A stretch of DNA of 64,000 bases from Lepas anatifera. Taxonomy: Eukaryota > Arthropoda > Thecostraca > Lepadidae. The number at the start of each line of letters is the position of its first letter. Position 1 is the stretch's first letter. The notes under the pieces are model-generated. The model was not told the origin of the DNA, made no database searches, and was given only the letters and a program-made list of their open reading frames with translations. This document shows positions 12,201 to 20,051 of the stretch, in pieces. The DNA lies in assembly GCA_034440635.1 (NCBI GenBank), contig JAOTON010001911.1, positions 216,001 to 280,000 of the forward strand. The letters run 5' to 3'. The translations under genes were made by a program, and so were the position numbers.

Positions 12201-15200
12201 GTGAAACGTGTTTTAGTTCAGATTTTCCCTGTCTGCTTATTTCTCGTCCATGTCACATTTAGTTGATGTCCTGATTACTTTGAGCTGCATATAATACTCT
12301 CCCCAATCCTCAAGGGAAACCATATTTTAGTGTGCTTATGTTGCTCAGGAGTTCATAAGTGCTCATTGTGCCTATGCGGCTAGCAACTCGTTTGGTGAGA
12401 TGCTAACTCCTTTTTATTATGTCTTTAGATCTCATGTCTTAAATGATAATGCTCTTAAGTACTCTTAAGGGCAGTGACAATTAACCCGCGCCCCACCGGG
12501 GGTCCGCGCCACCTTCGCCAGGGGGCCACGATGGCCCCCTCTAATCCGAAATATGGGCGTTGGCAATCTGAAGTGCATGAAAGTCGCGTGAATTCGTATT
12601 ACTTGCATGTTTTGTGCTGGTATGGTTTGACCTCGGGTCAATTGGTAGTCGGCTATTTTCACTAATATGCAATGATTAAGCCACTGGGCTATCTTTGTTT
12701 GAGTATTGAGGCCTGGTAAGTACATTTGATGATTGGTTTTTTGTTGTGGAACGTAAGCCTCCGCCGTGGTTTGACCGCCGGGTCCTCGTGACGTAATATG
12801 ACTGGGTGAAGGTAAAGTGACCTTGCCGTTTAATGAAGCCGTGACGCAACACGATGGTGTTTGTTTCGTCTTCATTGGTAAGTTATTGTAATACTGTTTT
12901 GACCTCTGGTGTTGGATGACCTTGGAAAGTCAAGGGAATATGACCCTGGGATCCGTGAGGTGTCAAAACGTTGTTTGGGTTGGTTTTGATTTTTTGTGGT
13001 TTTATATTGAATAGTTTTCCCTGTTTTATGGGAGGTGCCTTGACCTGACCTCGGGACGAAATCAAATCCCGGATACCCTTGTGCCCTGGGGGTCTGAGTG
13101 TGGGTTTAATCGACGATTTGAAATGTGCTCTGCTCTAAGGTGGTGGGTGACCTTGGTTGACCTCGTCGGTGACCTGACCTTGGTGCCCGGGTAAATTTGG
13201 ATTGGGAATGATGGGGGTGCCCTAGGGTGTGCGCCTGTTTTTTGCCTCCCAAACTGGGGCCTGCCCGGTTAACACGCGCATTGACGGTGGGGGCGGGTAC
13301 CCGCCCCTCTTCGGGTTTTTCAAAGATAACATAAAAATGGCGTGGTGTAGCGCCGCCGTACTTGGCCTACCTTTTCTCTCATCATTTTTACAACTTTTGT
13401 CCAAATCTTAAGGTTAGGTCATCTCAGGTCAGGTCACCAGGACAGGTCAAGTGACCTGACCTAAAAAAAGTTTAAGATACCATAAGTCGGAACAGGGTAG
13501 ACTTGTCCAATTGAAACTCATATCTCATGATGGCCGCACCGATTTCTCTAAAATATGTTCCGGTATTTTTTATATCGATGACCTAAGGTCAGGTACGAGC
13601 CATGACCTCTCCATTGGAAATACACGGGAAAATGGTTTTAACTGAATAACTTAGTAACGGAAGGTGATAGAGCGTTTATTTTAACTGCATTTGATTGGCC
13701 TTGTCTTTGCGGTTCTATTGATATGCATCTTATCTAATTTGACCTCGACCTGACCTCAGGTCAGGTCAAATCCTTGATTTGGTCTAGCAAGGTCATATTA
13801 TATATCATTCGATTCGTCTTGATGCGAGGATTCATATGGTTCAAGTTGTTTTGTTCTATCTTCACTTGTTCAGATGTAATGACCGAAAACCTTCATTTGC
13901 ATGTTATCCCTATGAAGCCATGTTTTGACCTCTAGTGACTTTAAATGTGACCTGACAACAAAAATGTTCCGAATATTTTGGATGGAGAAGTGGTTGGGCT
14001 ACACAAGATTTCGCTACCTAGCGTGGTTCTCGAGATCTTAGGGGGGGACCCGCCACCCCCGTCAAAGCGAAGGTGGCTCAGACCTCCGTCAATGCGCGTG
14101 TTAATGCGGACCCTCTGCTAAAGAGTTCTCGTTTTATAATGGGCTTTGAACCGAGACAACAGTTTTGCAGAGCATGTCGAGACGCTACTATCGACATATT
14201 TCATTTCACCCAAAGCTCTCTGTTTTGAATTTCCGCACGCTGGATTTTGTGGGGGGGCACACCCCAAGGTAAGGAGGGTGATTTCACTCTTTGAAACCAC
14301 GAAGGAATCCCTTTTCTTCTGACAGGACATCCCAAGTGTTATTATATTATATATATATATATATATATTTTTTTTTTTTTTATATATATATATATATTAT
14401 TCAATGGCATCGCCTTCGCAGCGTTCCATACCGTAAGCCGCCGCAGGGCGTTAGGTTTGTTATTATACGCGATGCTTAGGTCAACCCAGTGTAGTAAGAC
14501 AAGAGGCGATATTTTTGTTTTGAGTGATTTAAGATGTGGTTTCCTCATGTTCAGAACTATTTTGTCCATGGCTTTTCCTTTAGATTTCGACAAAGAGAAA
14601 TATTCCTTCTAACAGAGATAACATTTTCTTGAAAAGCGGGGCGTTGAAGTGATTTCAGTGCTTTCGTCTTCGATATGCTCGGGGGTGCCTACGCGGATCT
14701 GAATGGCGTTCTCCTGCGCTAGGGTAGCTGCTTTCTCACCTCCTTGCTCTCTCTCTGGCAGACGAGGCCTCCAACGGCGTTGACGACGACGGGCACGCGC
14801 TGCCGCCGGAGGGGGGATGCGCCCGCCGCGGCTGGAGCTGCCACCGGCGGCGGCCGACGAGAGCGTGCCAAGAAGGACCCCCAGTTCATGGAGGGGGTGC
14901 CGGGCGTGAAGGCGATAGTGTCGCAGCCGCGCCTCAGTCAGATACAGAAGCGGATCCAACAGATGTGCGGCTGGCAGGAGTGAGTGCTGCGCCGGCCGGA
15001 CGGCTGAACTGGGGACGCACGAGACACTCGCCAAGGAGCGATCGGCTGAGTACTTTTGGTATTGTTGAGTTGGGTGAATGAACGCTTGCGCATGCAGGTA
15101 AACTCAGAGTTGGATGGAGATTATCTGAAGCATTTAAAGTAGGGTAGACTTGCACTGAGTCTAGCTATGCCAACATTTATTTTTACTGTTGTGGATTATT

Positions 15201-18200
15201 GGTCCTGTTGCTATACCGTTGTTACTGAGTGATTTCATTTATGTCGATGTTGGGGCGACTGGTGATCAGTGTGTCCGTGAAGAGAGCGGACAGACTTCCT
15301 CCTCTGCACCGTTCCCCTGACCTCCCCTCACGTGTCGGCAGTACCAGCCCCCCCTGCGGTATAATTCTCTTCATCATCCCCTCCGTGTGTCGGCAGTATT
15401 GCCTTCCCGTGTGGTGCCTTTTCCTTCACCTCCCTGTCGCGCCCTCTCATGGGCACCATATGGCCTAGACCAAATATGATGGTGCTAGGCCATTTGGTGC
15501 CGTCGGCCGTCACTGTGTCGGCAGCACTGGGTTACCTGCGGTACGTTCCCTTCCCCTCTTTTTGTGTGTGGCAGTAGTGGGTCCCTACCCTTCTTTCACC
15601 TTCTTCCATGTGTCGGCAGCACTGGTTTCCCCTGCGGTACCGTTCTCTTCACCCTCCTCTGCTTGTGTGTCGGCAGTAGTGGGTCCCTACTTTTCTTCAA
15701 TGTGTCGGCAGCACTGGTTTACCCTGCGGTACCGTTCTCTTCACCCTCCTCTCTTGTGTGTCGGCAGTATTGGGTTCCCTTGCGGTACCGTTCTCTTCAC
15801 CCTCCTCTGTGTGTCGGCAGCACTGGGTTCCCCGGGTGCCAGCCGGTCTCTATGGACCGGGAAAACATGCAGTTCCTGGCCGATATGCCGTACAAGGTCT
15901 CGTGGAAGGCGGACGGCACCAGGTAAACTTTACAGCGTCTGCCCGCGACCCCGGACACCGAATCAAATCCTGGTGGATGCTGCTCGTTGATAGATTATTT
16001 TGAATAATGATAGCCTGGGGATGGTATTGTTAAGAAGTGCAAAGGAGAACTGCGGAAGATCGATTTGGGATATTTCTAGCGTACTTGTGCTTGATTAATG
16101 ATCTCGGCTGTGCTTTCATCATATTCTAGCTGTAAGTGAAGTTTATTTACTTGGTACCGGTTCATTCGTTCGACTGGTACCAGTTGTTTTTTTGCAACCT
16201 TTTCCTGCATTCAATGGAACATGTTATATTTTATGATTGCATATTCGTGTTTTTGGTTTATTTGCTTTAGTCTAGGAAGAATATTAGTAGGAATTTGGTG
16301 TGGGGCAGCAGCTATCTGTTGACTGTATTTTACATATGCATTGCTACGCAAGTTTTGCATATAGGACATTGTGAGTTTTTGTGTCCTTGATGTTGTTGGT
16401 TCCTTAGCATGGGCTCTAAGAATATAACGAAGGGGATTCAAAAGTGTATGGGCTTTGCTTACTTTGAAAAGTAAAACAAGCCTTTTTGATCTCGTAACTA
16501 TGCGCCCTGGTTACGAAACAATTCCGAAAAGGTATGTGCATAGTGGACGTTCACCAACTAATTACCGGTACTTGTTGTCAGGTACATGATGTTGATAGAC
16601 GGCGAGGACCAGCACTATTTCGCCGATCGTGACAACTCGATATTCCGTGCCCGGGGGCTCACCTTCCCCTACCGCAAGAACCTCAGTGAACACCTGGGCG
16701 ACACACTTCTGGACGGGGTAGGCTGGCACCGTCGGAGGTACTCTTGCTGATTGAAGAACAGGAGTGCCGAAATGCTTTATGTTCATTGACTTGTGACATT
16801 ACCAGTAAGATAGTTCTAGGACGATGTTCATGGGATGATTCAGCCGTAGCGTCGTATATTTTCGCTTATCGGTGCAAGTAAAATAGCTGTATTTTATTTG
16901 TTTAAGGAAAACATACGTGTGGAATGGTCTATAACAACGAGTTTTTACGTATGCCGACCGGTGGGCCCACGTCACCCCCCCCCTGGTACAGCGGCTGACA
17001 CCACGTCACCCCCTCCCTGGTACAGCGGCTGACGTCACACTTTCCCTGGTATAGCGGCTTACACTGACTGTGGTTGTATTCAGGAGATGGTCATAGACCA
17101 GATCAACGGCCAGACCTACCCGCGCTTCCTGGTCTATGACGTGATACGGTTCCGCGGCGAGGAGGTGGGCAAAACGCGCTTCGACGTCCGCCTCACCTGC
17201 ATACGGGTAAGTGAGCCCGGTTACCCCACAGAGTGAGCCTGATTACCCCACGGAGTGAGCTGAGCGGGGATGAGGTGGCGAGTGGATAGACCTTTCTTCA
17301 GCCATCGGTCCGATCGCGCGGAGCCTCTGAATAAGTCATCTGATCCCCAAACCTTCCACAGGGTATCGACGCTATCCGTGAGTGGTGCGTCGTTAAATCC
17401 CAACAATTATAAGGAGTGAGTGAGCCTGGTTACCTACATAGTGAGCCTGGATCCCCTACAGAGTGAGCCTGCTTACCCTGCTGAGTGAGCCTGGTTACCC
17501 TACTGAGGGAGCCTGTTTACCTTGCGGAGTGAGTCTGGTTACCCTACTGAGTGAGCCTGATTACCCCACAGAGTGAGCCTGGTTACCTACAGAGTGAGCC
17601 TGGTTGCCCTACAGAGTGAGTGAGCCTAGCTACCCTACATAGTGAGTGAGCCCGGTTACCCCACAGAGTGAATGAGCCTGCTTACCCTACAGATTGAGCC
17701 TGGTTACCCTACTGAGGTAGTCTGGTCACGCAGCAGAGTGAGTGAGCCTGGTTACCTTGCTGAGTGAGTCTGGCTACGCAGCAGAGTGAACCAGTTCACC
17801 GTAGAGAGTAAACATTGTTTCCTCCCGGAAAGAGCATGCTTACTCCACGGAGTGAAACTGTTTACTCAACAGCAAAAGAGGGAAAAACTAAGCGCTCCAC
17901 TGTTGGTAAAATATATGAAGCCTTGCATTTCTCTTTTGTTTTATTACAAGGTGGAAGGCAGCAAACTGAAACAGAATTTTACCTTGTTGTAGTCTCTAAC
18001 GGCAAGGAATCCGTGTCAGTCAGGAACGGAACATGTTTAAGTGATGGAGTAGTCATCTACCCCATGTGATGTCGACAGAAAGAGATCATTGAGGCGAGAC
18101 ACTCGGCAATGGAGGCGGGTCGCATCAACAAGGCCTCCGAGCCGTTCTCAGTTCGCGCCAAGGAGTTCTGGGACCCTCTGCAGGCGCAGAGTCTTCTTAG

Positions 18201-19822
18201 TGAGAAGTTCTGCAAGTCGCTGGGGCACGAGCCAGACGGCCTCATCTTTCAGCCCAACAACGACGTGAGTCCTTTTGTGAGATCTACAGATAGGACTTGG
18301 GTGTTGACGCTTGGCTTTTGGCTTCGCAAATTCTTAAATGTTCAGTGTAAAAGAAGGTACCTTCGCCTTCAGTCGTACGTGGCGGGACGGCGTGTTCAGT
18401 GTTACCATATCCCTTCGCCTTCAGCCGTACGTGTCGGGTCGGCGTGTTCAGTGTTACCATATCCCTTCGCCTTCAGCCGTACCTGGTGGGTCGGCGTGTT
18501 CAGTGTTACCATATCCCTTCATCCTCAGCCGTACCTGGTGGGTCGGCGTGTTCAGTGTTACCATATCTCACATTCAGCGTGCGTGGCGGGCGGTGTGTTC
18601 AGTGTACAAACCGCCTTAGCTGTGCGTGTCGGGTGGCGTGTTCAGTGTTACTATATCTGCTTCAGCCGTCCTGGCGGGTGGCGTGTTCAGTGTTACCATA
18701 TCCCTTCATCCTCAGCCATACCTGGTGGGTCGGCGTGTTCACTGTTACCTATCCTGCCTTCAGCCGTATGTGGCGGGCGGCATGTTCAGTGTTACCATAT
18801 CCTTCGCCTTCAGCCGTACGTGGCGGGCCGGCGTGTTCAGTGTTACCATATCCCTTCACCTTCAGCCGTACGTGGCGGGCCGGCGTGTTCAGTGTTACCA
18901 TATCCCTTCGCCTTCAGCCGTACGTGGCGGGTCGGTGTGTTCAGTGTTACCATCTCCTTCGCCTTCAGCCGTACGTGGCGGGCCGGCGTGTTCAGTGTTA
19001 CCATATCCCTTCGCCTTCAGCCGTACGTGGCGGGCCGGCATGTTCAGTGTTACCATATCCCTTCACCTTCAGCCGTACGTGGCGGGCCGGCGTGTTCAGT
19101 GTTACCATATCCCTTCGCCTTCAGCCGTACGTGGCGGGTCGGTGTGTTCAGTGTTACCATCTCCCTTCGCCTTCAGCCGTACGTGGCGGGCCGGCGTGTT
19201 CAGTGTTACCATCTCCCTTCGCCTTCAGCCGTACGTGGTGGGCCGGCGTGTTCAGTGTTACTATATCCCTTCGCCTTCAGTCGTACGTGGTGGGCCGGCG
19301 TGTTCAGTGTTACCATCTCCCTTCGCCTTCAGCCGTACGTGGCGGGCCGGTGCGACATGGTGCTGAAGTGGAAGCCCGCCTCCCACAACTCGGTCGACTT
19401 TCGCCTGAAGATCGTCAGTGAAGGTGGAGAAGGGTGAGTGTTACCGAAGGTGTGTTCTAGTTATACATTTTTCAGTACGCAATTCGCTTTGCGGTTTCGT
19501 TCTTAGTCTGATCGAAAGGGTTAGCGTTTCCTTGTATACTGTTTTTTTTTCTGAATTTAGGGTGGTGGAAATGTGGGAGGGTTTTTGCGATTGCTACCAT
19601 TGCTATATATCATCTTAACGACCCCCTTGTCTTTGTTTATGACCCTCAATTATATTTTTTGAAATGTTAGATGTTACAAATCTTACGAATTGTCATTGTT
19701 CATCATATAATCTTTGATAGAAATGTTATGGTCTCCATGTAAAATATCTGACTTAACTACAGTTTTGTTATATGGTCTGGCAATTAAAATGGTCACTCAA
19801 GAAATGTGCCACTGGAGTCCTC

Positions 19823-19912
<90 letters not shown>

Positions 19913-20014
19913 GAGAGTGAGAGAGTGAGAGAGTGAGAGAGTGAGAGTGAGAGAGTGAGAGAGTGAGAGAGTGAGAGAGTGAGAGAGTGAGAGAGTGAGT
20001 GAGTGAGAGAGTGA

Positions 20015-20051
<37 letters not shown>

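Noticed and set aside
18109..19437. A 442-residue Cys/Val-rich protein gene
   Set aside because: The ends are RNGTT exons 9 and 10 and the middle is the intron 9 minisatellite. It is kept only as a possible retained-intron form.
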